From Brevundimonas sp. UBA7506 (GTDB lineage Bacteria; Pseudomonadota; Alphaproteobacteria; Caulobacterales; Caulobacteraceae), in contig NZ_DLNQ01000007.1 in assembly GCF_002479495.1 (NCBI RefSeq), forward strand, positions 62,001 to 126,000: a stretch of DNA of 64,000 nt. The letters run 5' to 3'. Shown here one piece after another: positions 7,531 to 16,604 of the stretch. The first letter of the stretch is position 1. Every line of letters begins with the position of its first letter. Both the position numbers and the translations under genes were made by a program. The notes under the pieces are model-generated. The model was not told the origin of the DNA, did not search any database, and saw only the letters and a list, made by a program, of their open reading frames with translations.

Positions 7531-8274
7531 TCACGCAGCGATAGCGTCGTCTCGATTAACCCAATTCCGTACCTCGGCATGGAGGGCTTCTATCTCCACG
7601 AAGTTCGAGTTCTCCGCCAAAGCGGTGATATCGAAATCGGCGCAGAAGGAGAGGTCGATGAGGGACATGTAGCCGCCATGGATCAGGACCTCGCGGACCT
7701 GGTCCTCGATCTCGATGTGTTCCCGCGTCTCCGGGTCAGCTGACTCGGTCAGGAAGGTCCGATAGCCTTCAAGAATGATGTCCTTGCTGTGATCCTGAAT
7801 CTCGGCCACCGCGCGGATAATCTCCCGGACCTTCGTCGCGAGTTCGGCTTCCGTGCTGAAGAAGATATTGCCGTTCGAGTGCGCAGTCTCGTTGCGATCC
7901 TTCACCAGCTTGGTGTAGGCGCCGATCTTGCCGTTGTCGCACTGGATGAGCTTCAGGAAGCGCATGACGTGGCTTTCATTGACCACGTGGAAAGTGAAGG
8001 GGCTCGTCGCTTCGAGGAGGTCCTTCTCCATGTCCTTGCCGAAGCCGATCAAGGCAGTCGCGAACGCCTCTGGTCTGATCTGTCTTATCTGCCAGATGTT
8101 GAAGTAGACGAAGCTCATCACGAGCATGTGGTAGGCGAGGAAGGCGAACTGGTACTTGCCGTGCTCGACATTTGTTTCGAACGCCTCCCACAGGAAGCGG
8201 ACATATTCCCGCTCCTTCGGCGTCCGGTAGGACAACGGGAGGAAGCCTTCCAGATGACCAGCCTGCTCGATCAT
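7531..8274 (-). CDS. HEPN-like protein translationally coupled to hsdMS
   Basis: A 247-residue helical protein carrying an intact HEPN ribonuclease signature, RNETAH (Arg127-His132), inside LVKDRNETAHSNGNIFF. In HEPN toxins such as RnlA, LsoA and PrrC-type anticodon nucleases, this RX4H motif cleaves RNA. Helices before it (FAFLAYHMLVMSFVYFNIW) and after it (two long helices) match a HEPN core with extensions. ATG 8274 overlaps the hsdMS stop by ATGA, which couples its synthesis to the methylase-specificity subunit. The arrangement recalls PrrC, which is held silent by a type I restriction enzyme and kills when that enzyme is inhibited. There is no sequence similarity to PrrC that I can see. 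The nuclease role is inference; the motif and the overlap are seen directly. Confidence 0.7.
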   Translation of the reverse strand: MIEQAGHLEGFLPLSYRTPKEREYVRFLWEAFETNVEHGKYQFAFLAYHMLVMSFVYFNIWQIRQIRPEAFATALIGFGKDMEKDLLEATSPFTFHVVNESHVMRFLKLIQCDNGKIGAYTKLVKDRNETAHSNGNIFFSTEAELATKVREIIRAVAEIQDHSKDIILEGYRTFLTESADPETREHIEIEDQVREVLIHGGYMSLIDLSFCADFDITALAENSNFVEIEALHAEVRNWVNRDDAIAA

Positions 8275-10865
8275 GCCGTTTCTTGATCGCTAGCCTCGCC
8301 CCAGACACGGGCGATGGTGAAGTCGATCTTCTTCTCGAAGCGGTCAACGAGGTCGCGGTTGCCGTTAACCAGCACTTGCTCGGCCTCAATTTCAGCGACG
8401 ATGGCGGCTTGAGTGTCTAGGTCGGGCAACGGTACTTTCAGGTCAGCAAGAATACCTTGTGACAGGTTGCGAATGTTCGCGCCTTGTCCACTCTGCTTCA
8501 TCTTATCCGAGAAGACGGGTGTTTTGAAGAAGTAGGCGAGATAGCGAGGGTTCACCCTCCCTGCGTCGAACCGGGCGCGAATGGTAAATCCTGAGAACGT
8601 CGCGCGTCCGATTTCATCTCCCGCGAGCATGGAGCGGCCCACAAGGTCCGGGTTGCCATTCGAGCGTACGAACAGAATGTCGCCTGGCTGGAGGAGGTAG
8701 TCCCGACCTACAGATGCGTCAGGTTGGATGGTTGCCAGACTGTCGGATGGAACCAGCGTGTTAGACTGAAAGTCGCTCACACCTACTATGCGGACCGATT
8801 CTCCCTCGTCGCTCTTGGTGAAGTTCAGGCCGTTTTTGAAATCTGCGATATCGGCCATCGGCACAATCGGCCACTCTGGATCAATCGGAATGTGAGGGCG
8901 GTAGCTTTCGAGGACAGCCCGGGCTCCGTCGATGACACGTTGATAGCTCTCGATCTCAGCAACGATCTCGCGCTGAATTGCCAATGGCGGGAGGGGAATT
9001 CTGAGGGTCTGGAAAAAGCCCGAATGGAAACTTTGAACCGTAACGCCCGGCTTGATCCCCTCCGCTAATATCTCGTCTCCCCGCGCTTTGAGATTCCAGA
9101 ACAAGAATGGCCCGAGTATCTGACTCTCGTCAGGGATAAGGCCGATCAGGTCTTGGTTGAAGCACAGCTCGCGCGACGTAATCGCGACCGGGAACGAGTG
9201 CTGCAAAATCCCCGAACGGACCACCGCCAAGATCGTCCCGGGCGGGACCAACGAAGTGGCACTGCCTTCGACTGCGGCTTCTGAGACGTGATCTTCCGTG
9301 TCGACAATCACGTCGACCTTCATGTCTTTTGGTGAAACCCACGGGATGTCACCATTCCAATAGGCTTCATTTGCCTTTGAGGGTGTCCCTCCGCTTACCC
9401 GCCTCGTCACATCCCCCAGAGCCACCATCGGCCACACATGCTCAACCGCCGCCTTAGATCGGTATCGGTCGGCACTGAGATTGTAATCCCCATCTTCGGC
9501 TAACTTTGCCCGCGCGACAGTGTTGCCAAGTTCGGAACGTAGTTCTTCACCAGGACTCGATCGCGCGGCCTTAAGCCAAGCGCTGAGGTCCGATTTGACT
9601 TGGGGCAACTGAGACCCCTTCACCGCCCTGCGCTGTGCGCCAAGACCGAAGCCGTCATTCTCGACCTTGAAGAATGCGACGTGGGTGCTGGCCTTCGCCA
9701 CTGCCCGATCGAGGATAAGGATCGACGTCTTGACGCCCGAATATGGGTTGAAGACGCCCGCGGGCAGCGAGATGACGGCGGCGAGGTAGCCCTCCACCAA
9801 CATCTTGCGCAGGGCAACATAGGCACTCTGGCTCTGGAAGATGATGCCCTCCGGCACCACGATCGCCGCGCGCCCGTTCGGCGTCAGGTGTTCGGCGATG
9901 TAGTCGACGAACAGGACTTCGCTGCGCTTGGACGGCACCTGAAACTTGTTGTGGGGGATGATCCCCCCCTTCGGCGACATGAAGGGCGGATTGGCGAGGA
10001 TGACGTCAGCGGTCTCCCCCCACTTATCGTCGCTGGTCAGGGTATCATATTCCTCGACCAACGGCTCCTTGAAGGCGTGAAGGAACATGTTCACGCGGCT
10101 CAGGCGCACCATGTCCGGTGAGATGTCATAGCCCTTGATGTTGCGAGCCAGGCGCGCGCGCTCGTCCGGCGAAAGCAGGTCGCCTTTGTAGCGTTGTGGG
10201 CTCTCCAGCGCTTGCTCCGCTGCATCGCCCTCGACCCCGTTTCCGTTGCCGTTTGCGGCCCCGGTCGTGCTCCGCTTCAGGATGTGTTTGTAGGCCGAGA
10301 TCAGGAAGCCCGCCGTGCCGCAGGCAGGATCGAGAATGACCTCGTTTTTCTGCGGGTCGATGATCTCGACCATGAAGTCGATGATGTGGCGCGGCGTGCG
10401 AAACTGACCGGCGTCACCCTGACTGCCTAGGACCGACAACAGGTACTCGAAGGCGTCTCCGAGCCGCTCGCTGTGGTCGTAGGTGAAGCCGTTGACCTCG
10501 CGCAGGAAGCTCCGCAGCGTTTCTGGGTCCCGATAGGGCAGATAGGCGTTGCGGAAGATGCTGCGGAACAGCTCGGGAAGGTCCGGGTTCTCGACCATTT
10601 TGGTCAGAGCCTCGGTGTAGAGGTTCAGCATCTCCTGTCCGCCGACGCCCGGCGCGACCAGCTTGCTGAACCGATAACGTTCGAAGTCGCCGGTGAAGAA
10701 GCTGCGCGCCCCGCCAAGCTCCTCGGCCTCAAGGTCCATGTCGTCCATGAACTTGTAGATCAGGGCTATGGTGATCTGTTCGACCTGGCTCTTCGGGTCG
10801 GGCACCTTCCCGACGAGAATGTCGCGACAGGTGTTGATGCGGCGCTTGGTGTCTGAATCGAGCAT
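8271..10865 (-). CDS. type I restriction-modification fused methyltransferase-specificity subunit (HsdM-HsdS)
   Basis: An 864-residue fusion. Residues 1-470 form an N6-adenine methylase: SAM-binding DPACGTAGF (179-187) and catalytic NPPF (292-295), preceded by the helical HsdM N-terminal domain. From about residue 476 there are two target-recognition domains with typical starts: WPMVALGDVTRRVSGGTP, and about 655 WPIVPMADIADFKNG. Each is followed by a conserved helix (IQREIVAEIESYQ; TQAAIVAEIEAEQ). In ordinary type I systems M and S are separate and assemble as M2S; here one chain carries both. It methylates its target site to protect the host. hsdR lies 9 bp upstream, and a HEPN gene overlaps its stop by 4 bp. 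Confidence 0.9.
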   Translation of the reverse strand: MLDSDTKRRINTCRDILVGKVPDPKSQVEQITIALIYKFMDDMDLEAEELGGARSFFTGDFERYRFSKLVAPGVGGQEMLNLYTEALTKMVENPDLPELFRSIFRNAYLPYRDPETLRSFLREVNGFTYDHSERLGDAFEYLLSVLGSQGDAGQFRTPRHIIDFMVEIIDPQKNEVILDPACGTAGFLISAYKHILKRSTTGAANGNGNGVEGDAAEQALESPQRYKGDLLSPDERARLARNIKGYDISPDMVRLSRVNMFLHAFKEPLVEEYDTLTSDDKWGETADVILANPPFMSPKGGIIPHNKFQVPSKRSEVLFVDYIAEHLTPNGRAAIVVPEGIIFQSQSAYVALRKMLVEGYLAAVISLPAGVFNPYSGVKTSILILDRAVAKASTHVAFFKVENDGFGLGAQRRAVKGSQLPQVKSDLSAWLKAARSSPGEELRSELGNTVARAKLAEDGDYNLSADRYRSKAAVEHVWPMVALGDVTRRVSGGTPSKANEAYWNGDIPWVSPKDMKVDVIVDTEDHVSEAAVEGSATSLVPPGTILAVVRSGILQHSFPVAITSRELCFNQDLIGLIPDESQILGPFLFWNLKARGDEILAEGIKPGVTVQSFHSGFFQTLRIPLPPLAIQREIVAEIESYQRVIDGARAVLESYRPHIPIDPEWPIVPMADIADFKNGLNFTKSDEGESVRIVGVSDFQSNTLVPSDSLATIQPDASVGRDYLLQPGDILFVRSNGNPDLVGRSMLAGDEIGRATFSGFTIRARFDAGRVNPRYLAYFFKTPVFSDKMKQSGQGANIRNLSQGILADLKVPLPDLDTQAAIVAEIEAEQVLVNGNRDLVDRFEKKIDFTIARVWGEASDQETA

Positions 10866-10874
10866 CGGGCGCTT

Positions 10875-13403
10875 CTAAGGGAGGAAGGGGTTCAGGGACA
10901 CATAGTCCTTCACATATTCGGGGATGCCCCGGACCCATTCCTTCGGCACCGCCTTCAGGTCGGCGATGCTGAAGACCGGATTGACGTTGAGGTCGGCGAT
11001 GCGGCCCTCATCGATCAGGCGGCGGACGTTGGGGTCCGTCAGATAGGCCGCAAAGAAATAACGCATCGGCGCGATGCGGTCGGCCTGCTCCGGCTTCTGG
11101 TCTAACAGGAATTTCTGAAACTCATCATCGACCAGCTCGGCCTTGGACTTGAGCTTGGGAATATGGCCGAACGCCTTCTCGATCAGCTCGCGCACAGTAA
11201 TGCGGCGGTCCAGCCCGGAGGCTCGGCGCAGCTTGTCGAGATTGAAGAATTCGTTCGGCTTGTCGAACACGGTCTTCACCACAAGGCTCACCGCCGCGTC
11301 CCAGTTCTCCTGTTCAACTAGGTCGGCCAGCGCAGCATCTTCCCGGATTGTGCTTTCAAACTTCTGGAAGAACTCCCGATCAACCCGCATACCCTCCGAG
11401 CCGATCTGTTGCTCGGTCTGGAGTACGATCGCATCGGGTCGAGCGGTCTCGAAGCCGTCAAAGGTTCGCCCCGGTGACTCCACGTGACTCAGGAGCGGCT
11501 GAGCGGACGGCTTGGGCAGCTTCAGCTCTTCGTCGTAGTTGAAGCGTTCCTCGAAGAACTCGCAGTTCGCGAAGAAGTCGAACAAGCGGAACTGGGTCTT
11601 CTCGATGTCAGCCAACTCGGCCTTGCGAGCGGGATCGCGCATCTCGTCGGCGAAGCGATGTTTCCGCGTACCGCGCCCCTTCATCTGCACGAACTCGGAC
11701 GGGCTAAAGATGGGTCGCATCATCGCGAGGTTGAGAATGTCTGGACAGTCGTAGCCCGTCGTCATCATCCCCACCGTGACGCAAACCCGGGTCTTGCTAG
11801 TGACGTAGCTCTCGTCGAACGGGCTGCGCCCGCCGAGATTGTTGTTCGCGAACTGAACCGTCATGGTTTGCGCGTTCATGACCTCGCTGGTCACCTGGGT
11901 CGCGAAGTCCGACTGGTATCGCCGGGGCCACATGGCGTCAGCCATGACGTTCAGAATCTGGGTCACCTTGGCGGCATGGTTCTGACTGACGGCGAAGATG
12001 ATGGCCTTGCCGAACTCGCCCGTGACGGGGTCACGCAGGCCGTGCTTCAGGAAGGTCTGGCAGAACACCTCGTTCGTCGCTTCCGCGAAGAACTTTTTTT
12101 CGAAATCCCGACCACCGAACGCTTCCTTGAGCTCGACCCCGTTCTCGTCGGTAGTTTCGACGACAAACCCCTCCTCAGACAGAAGTTGGGTGGTGATATC
12201 GGTCCGCGCATCCACCACGTAGGGATTGATAAGAAATTCGTCGCGAACGCCATCGAGCAAGGAATAGCGGAAGGTGGGCTCGCCACTCTCGCAGCCGAAG
12301 ATGCGATAGGTGTCGAGCATCATCCGGCGCTCGGTTTCGCGCGGATCGCGCGCCGCTCCCCTCGACTGTTTCAGATAGTCCTTGGGCGTCGCAGTCAGGC
12401 CCAGCTTGTAGCCGACAAAATACTCGAACACGGCCCGGGCATTGCCCCCGATGGACCGGTGCGCTTCGTCCGAGATCACCAGATCAAAGTCGGTTGGCGC
12501 AAAGGCGCGACGGAACTTGTCGTTAAAAAGAAGGGACTGGACGGTGGTGACGACGATGTCAGCCTTCCGCCAATCATCCTTCTGCGCCTTGTAGATGACG
12601 CAGGTGAAGTCGTTCTTCAAAAGCGCCTTGAAGGCCTTGTCCGCCTGGATCTCGAGCTCGATCCGGTCGACGAGGAAGAGCACGCGCCGAGCATTCCCCG
12701 TCTTCAGGAACAGCTTGATGAGCGCGGCTGAAGTGAGAGTCTTTCCGGTCCCGGTCGCCATTTCGAACAGGAAGCGGATCGCGCCCTTCTTGGCCGCCTT
12801 CTGAACGGATTGGACGGCGCGCTTCTGATAGTCCCGCAGGAAGCGGAGCTTGTTCTTATCGATGAATGAAAGGCGCTCGGCGTCATTTTTCCATCCCGCC
12901 TCATTGGCGTAGGCTGGCATTTGGGTGAGGGCGATGTAGTCGTTCTCGACGACCTCATTCGCAAGCCGCTCGGCATCAGGCTGAAAGGCGTGGTGGTCTT
13001 TGATGTCATCCGGGCTGGGAAACTTGGTGATGAGGCTCGGATTGCCCTGCTTCAAATCCCACAGGTAGTGGAGGTTGCCGTTCGAGAGGATGACGAACCG
13101 GGCGTCCTGCTCGCGAGCGTAGCGACGGGCCTGCTCCTTTGCTGAGAGGGGGTTCTTTCCCTCGGACTTAGCCTCCAGGACGATCAGAGGCCGACCGTTG
13201 CGATCCAGCAGCAGGAAGTCGATGTAGCCGTTTTTGACCGTCTCGAAATCCTCGCCGAGCGCATCGATTTCCGACTGTTTGATCTTGGTGTTCGGCTCAA
13301 GGGCGATATTGGCGGAGCCGTTCTCGTCGTCGAAGAAGCGCCAGCCCGACTCTTCCAGTAGACGATTGATCTTGATGCGAGCAGTTGCCTCTTTCGCTTT
13401 CAC
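10875..13403 (-). CDS. hsdR: type I restriction enzyme R subunit
   Basis: An 842-residue DNA translocase-nuclease, shorter than EcoKI HsdR (about 1170) but of normal architecture for this subfamily. The N-terminal nuclease has the PD-(D/E)xK pattern with Asp62 and Glu77-Ala-Lys79 (LIVLEAKS). The helicase core follows: Walker A ATGTGKT at 216-222, Walker B DEAH in ISDEAHRSIGG, and motif VI in QMKGRGTRKH. The C-terminal part is helical and should dock on the methylase. It translocates DNA past unmodified sites and cuts at a distance. It precedes hsdMS by 9 bp and follows the Mrr-like gene by 54 bp, all on one strand, so it is probably part of a single transcript. Confidence 0.93.
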   Translation of the reverse strand: MKAKEATARIKINRLLEESGWRFFDDENGSANIALEPNTKIKQSEIDALGEDFETVKNGYIDFLLLDRNGRPLIVLEAKSEGKNPLSAKEQARRYAREQDARFVILSNGNLHYLWDLKQGNPSLITKFPSPDDIKDHHAFQPDAERLANEVVENDYIALTQMPAYANEAGWKNDAERLSFIDKNKLRFLRDYQKRAVQSVQKAAKKGAIRFLFEMATGTGKTLTSAALIKLFLKTGNARRVLFLVDRIELEIQADKAFKALLKNDFTCVIYKAQKDDWRKADIVVTTVQSLLFNDKFRRAFAPTDFDLVISDEAHRSIGGNARAVFEYFVGYKLGLTATPKDYLKQSRGAARDPRETERRMMLDTYRIFGCESGEPTFRYSLLDGVRDEFLINPYVVDARTDITTQLLSEEGFVVETTDENGVELKEAFGGRDFEKKFFAEATNEVFCQTFLKHGLRDPVTGEFGKAIIFAVSQNHAAKVTQILNVMADAMWPRRYQSDFATQVTSEVMNAQTMTVQFANNNLGGRSPFDESYVTSKTRVCVTVGMMTTGYDCPDILNLAMMRPIFSPSEFVQMKGRGTRKHRFADEMRDPARKAELADIEKTQFRLFDFFANCEFFEERFNYDEELKLPKPSAQPLLSHVESPGRTFDGFETARPDAIVLQTEQQIGSEGMRVDREFFQKFESTIREDAALADLVEQENWDAAVSLVVKTVFDKPNEFFNLDKLRRASGLDRRITVRELIEKAFGHIPKLKSKAELVDDEFQKFLLDQKPEQADRIAPMRYFFAAYLTDPNVRRLIDEGRIADLNVNPVFSIADLKAVPKEWVRGIPEYVKDYVSLNPFLP

Positions 13404-13457
13404 GATTTCACCCGAGCGAACGCATCATTGGATTGAGGAAGAATCATGTGGTCAGCC

Positions 13458-14462
13458 TCACTCGCCCTCGGGAGGAGCGGGGAGATAAACTCGCTTCAAC
13501 GGGACAGCCGCTCGGTAGCGGCTGTCGAACTGCTCGTAGTGCTCGAGAATGAGCTTCACGAGGCTCTCTCCATCGATGAGGCGGATGTCCGGCACCGAGC
13601 GGGCGAATAGCTCGGCCTTCGAGCTGATTGTCCCGAGTGTCACGAGTAAGCCCTTCTCACCTCCGGACAAGTTTCCCTTGAGCTGCTTTACTTCCGGTTC
13701 ACCGATAGAGCCCTCGGTGCTCTTCACCTGAACCTTGATAATCGGGGGTTCGAGACCAAGCGCGTCCTTGTGCGCGATGATGTCGACGCCGCCATCGCCG
13801 GACTTCTTGGTGACCCTTGCGCGGAACCCCATCGCTTCTAGCAAATGGGCCACAAAATGTTCCAAGGCATGGCCTTTGAACTCCCGCGCCAGCCGCTTCA
13901 GAACGAAGTCTTCGGTGCTCTGCTCGCTCTCCATGACAACGGCGGCCACGGCCTCATCCTCGCTTACTGGGGCGATATAAGTCTCTCCGCTGATCGCCGC
14001 TCGGAACTCGTCAGCGAAGTTCTTGACCTGAAACAGGGAGAGGGCCGAGCCGATCTCGTAAAGCGCGCTCTGGCTGAACTTGGTGCGGGGAAAGGTATTC
14101 AACCATTCCACAGGGCGGTGGTTGGGGTAGGCCTTTGAGAGCTCGGGCCGATAGACATAATCGCCTGTTACCCGTCCGATCCTGACAGTGCGGTCCAGTT
14201 TGGCCGGAAATACCACGAGGTCCCCGACTTTGATTTCTTTTGCGAACCGGAAGAGTTGTCCCGCGGCGACCGGCACGTGCCCCGCACTCTTGGATGGAAA
14301 GACGCTGCTGTAGCGCGCCTTAAACGCTTCCCGGCTCGGCTTCATAGCCGATAGATCGCCCATGTCAGGCCAGCCCACCGCGATGCAATTTGATTCGGCG
14401 AACAGAGCCTCCGCGTCGCCGGTCTTGCCTGCGTGAATCCCCCAAATAACCTGCTCGGCCAT
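13458..14462 (-). CDS. EVE-like domain plus Mrr-type restriction endonuclease
   Basis: A 334-residue two-domain protein. The first ~155 residues look like an EVE/PUA-like reader: VGDLVVFPAK (79-88), RVTGDYVY (97-104) and HRPVEWL (115-121), a pattern found in domains that bind modified bases. The C-terminal part is an Mrr_cat nuclease with GDGGVD (222-227, metal ligand Asp227), then KVQVKS (Gln245, Lys247), the PD-(D/E)xK variant of the Mrr family, which cuts modified DNA. The likely role is modification-dependent restriction, complementary to the neighbouring type I enzyme that cuts unmodified DNA. ATG at 14462; it is first in the operon that continues with hsdR, hsdMS and the HEPN gene. Confidence 0.85.
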   Translation of the reverse strand: MAEQVIWGIHAGKTGDAEALFAESNCIAVGWPDMGDLSAMKPSREAFKARYSSVFPSKSAGHVPVAAGQLFRFAKEIKVGDLVVFPAKLDRTVRIGRVTGDYVYRPELSKAYPNHRPVEWLNTFPRTKFSQSALYEIGSALSLFQVKNFADEFRAAISGETYIAPVSEDEAVAAVVMESEQSTEDFVLKRLAREFKGHALEHFVAHLLEAMGFRARVTKKSGDGGVDIIAHKDALGLEPPIIKVQVKSTEGSIGEPEVKQLKGNLSGGEKGLLVTLGTISSKAELFARSVPDIRLIDGESLVKLILEHYEQFDSRYRAAVPLKRVYLPAPPEGE

Positions 14463-14927
14463 AGACGCGCCCCCTTCGATCAGCGCACCCTATAGGCGAG
14501 TTCTCATTGCGACAAAGCGAAGAATGAGGGGCGTTGAAGTGCGGTCGGCCTTGTTACGCGCACCTGTTACACATAGCATTCAAAACGCTGCCTGATCCGG
14601 CGTCGGACCTGATATTCCGTAGGATTTTAGCACTTGGTAGAGCCTCGCCTCAGCCCCTCCGGACTTGGACAAGTCATCGCCATACTTGCTCACGAGGGGC
14701 AGCTTGCGGCTCCAATAATGTGAACCGTGAGGCCTAACGGTCTGCGCGAGGCTCGGCAGCTGATCGACGCTTTACCCGAAGGCGGACCTCGCCAAAGACC
14801 GCTTTGAGTCAGAGGCAGTCCTTCGCGTCATGGTGAGCCACCATGACCGTTTCTGACTCAAAGCGGTAGTCCAGAAGGTCCACTCAGTGGAAGAAACTCA
14901 ATAGGGTCGAGCCACCCCGAATACCCG
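14463..14927. other. 465-bp intergenic region with a nested hairpin
   Basis: No convincing gene. It separates the 3' end of the helicase gene gajB from the 5' end of the Mrr gene, so it should hold the promoter of the restriction operon; no -10/-35 pair stands out. Its main feature is the nested inverted repeat at 14798-14867. Confidence 0.5.
14798..14867. repeat. nested inverted repeat (16-bp outer stem, 7-bp inner stem)
   Basis: ACCGCTTTGAGTCAGA (14798-14813) is matched perfectly by its reverse complement at 14852-14867. Inside, TCATGGT (14828-14834) pairs with ACCATGA (14840-14846) around a 5-nt loop. There is no T-run, so it is not a standard terminator. It could be a structured RNA, a recombination site or a small mobile-element remnant. 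Confidence 0.7.
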
Positions 14928-16604
14928 CTATGTCGCGCATACCGCCGCTGCTGCGTAGCCTAAGAACTCGAGCTGCGGGGTACGCGCCACGTCCCAACGC
15001 GCCCGGGGGAAGTCGGGCGGCCGGGCGCGCTGGCCACAATGGGTCAGGAGAAGGTGTGTTCGGGCTCGTGAGATGCCGACGAAATAGACCGAGCGCTCGC
15101 TTGCAAGGCTCGACCAGAAGGTCTGGTTCTCCACGCCGAGGATCACCACGGCCTCGAACTCGAGCCCTTTGCTTTTGTGCATCGACATGATGCGGACAGC
15201 TTCGTCGCCGGCAAAACTCGCCAAGGCCAAGGCTGGATCCCCGCCGCGGACAAGTAGGCCGTGCGCCTTGGCGATCGTCTCGGCGATTAACTGATCCAGT
15301 CTGTCACCTTGGGCATAGTCGGAGGACATCTCCACAATCCTTTCGCGCCCCACCGATGCGATCACGGTGTGGGCCAGGTCCGTCAGATCGCCTTCGCTCG
15401 ATAGATCGATCTCACGGGAGGCGATGCGCGCCTGGGTGTCGGCGATCAGCCGGCTCCAGCGCGAGCGCTGCTGATATTCATGCTCTTCGTCGAACCCGTA
15501 GCTGAACACGACCTGCTCAAGCAGGCGACGATGGGCGGCCGCCTCGCGCCTTCCGCAGGCCACCAGCAGAAAGTCTACGATCAGCCGCGCCACGGGCTCC
15601 GAAGCGAGATCCTGCGTTGAATCCTCATCCCGGTACGGCACGCCGGCGGCGTCCATAGCCGCCATCAGGTCTTGGCAGAAGTACTTCTGTTCGCGGCTTA
15701 CGAGGATGGCGATCTCCGAGGCGGGCAGCCCGTCATCTGCGATCATGGCGCGCACCCGCACGGTAAGGTCTGCAGCCTCTTCCTTGTCCGTCGCATACTG
15801 GAGAACGGTGATCGTCCCCGTGTCGCCCTGGAGTTCACCGTCGTCGCCGGCTGCGGGCGGGTCCATGACCCGGATCATAGCGTTCTGCATCCGACGCAGC
15901 CGCGGAGCCGACCGGAAGTTCTGATACAGATTGAGCGGTCGGGCGTCGAAGTCCTCAGCGAAGGTCTCGAAAATCCCTTCCAGCGCTCCGGCCCACCCCA
16001 TGATGCTCTGCTTGGTGTCGCCGACGGCGGTGAGGATCGCGGGCGAACCCAGGAAACAGGCCTTGATCAACGCGTATTGATCCGAGGTGCAGTCCTGGAA
16101 CTCGTCGAGGAAGACGTGGCTGTAGGTCTGTTGGACGGCATTTCTGGCGATTGCGCTTGAGGCGATGATGGTCTGGGCCAGAGGCACCATGTCCGAGAAG
16201 GTGATCGATTCCCCCTGCACCCGGCGCGCGCCGACAGAGTAGTCAGGATTGAGCGCATCCCGGCCTTTCAGGACGGGGCGGAACCGATCGATCAGACGCT
16301 TGGCAAAGGCATGGAAGGTATGGCTGTCGAGCCGAGCCGCTAGGTCCGGCCCGCAGCGCATTCGCACGCGGGCCTTGAGGTTGCGCGCGGCGTCCACCTT
16401 GAACGAGATCGCCAAGATTCGGCGCGGATAGCGACATTGCCCGGTCTGCAGCAGGAAGCCCGCGCGCTGGGCCAGCATCTCTGTCTTGCCGGCGCCGGGT
16501 CCCGCCGTCAGCGCCAGATTGGTTCTGGTCTCTGTCGCCGCGACCAAGGCGTTGGGCTCCAACGTCAGGCCGGCGGACGGGCGCCAGCGGTCGATCGGAA
16601 TCAT
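14928..16604 (-). CDS. gajB: Gabija UvrD-like helicase GajB
   Basis: A 558-residue superfamily 1 helicase. Walker A is AGPGAGKT (34-41); motif Ia follows in ILAISFKVDAARNL; Walker B is DEFQD (167-171), and motif V/VI lies in SMHKSKGLEFEAVVILG. The size and UvrD-like fold match GajB of the Gabija defence system, in which GajB partners with the nuclease GajA. Its ATG overlaps the stop of the OLD-family gene by ATGA (16601-16604), the classic gajAB coupling. In Gabija, nucleotide depletion during phage replication is thought to release GajA nicking, and GajB activity is triggered by DNA ends. The system assignment rests on the pair, since UvrD-like helicases alone are common. Confidence 0.88.
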   Translation of the reverse strand: MIPIDRWRPSAGLTLEPNALVAATETRTNLALTAGPGAGKTEMLAQRAGFLLQTGQCRYPRRILAISFKVDAARNLKARVRMRCGPDLAARLDSHTFHAFAKRLIDRFRPVLKGRDALNPDYSVGARRVQGESITFSDMVPLAQTIIASSAIARNAVQQTYSHVFLDEFQDCTSDQYALIKACFLGSPAILTAVGDTKQSIMGWAGALEGIFETFAEDFDARPLNLYQNFRSAPRLRRMQNAMIRVMDPPAAGDDGELQGDTGTITVLQYATDKEEAADLTVRVRAMIADDGLPASEIAILVSREQKYFCQDLMAAMDAAGVPYRDEDSTQDLASEPVARLIVDFLLVACGRREAAAHRRLLEQVVFSYGFDEEHEYQQRSRWSRLIADTQARIASREIDLSSEGDLTDLAHTVIASVGRERIVEMSSDYAQGDRLDQLIAETIAKAHGLLVRGGDPALALASFAGDEAVRIMSMHKSKGLEFEAVVILGVENQTFWSSLASERSVYFVGISRARTHLLLTHCGQRARPPDFPRARWDVARTPQLEFLGYAAAAVCAT

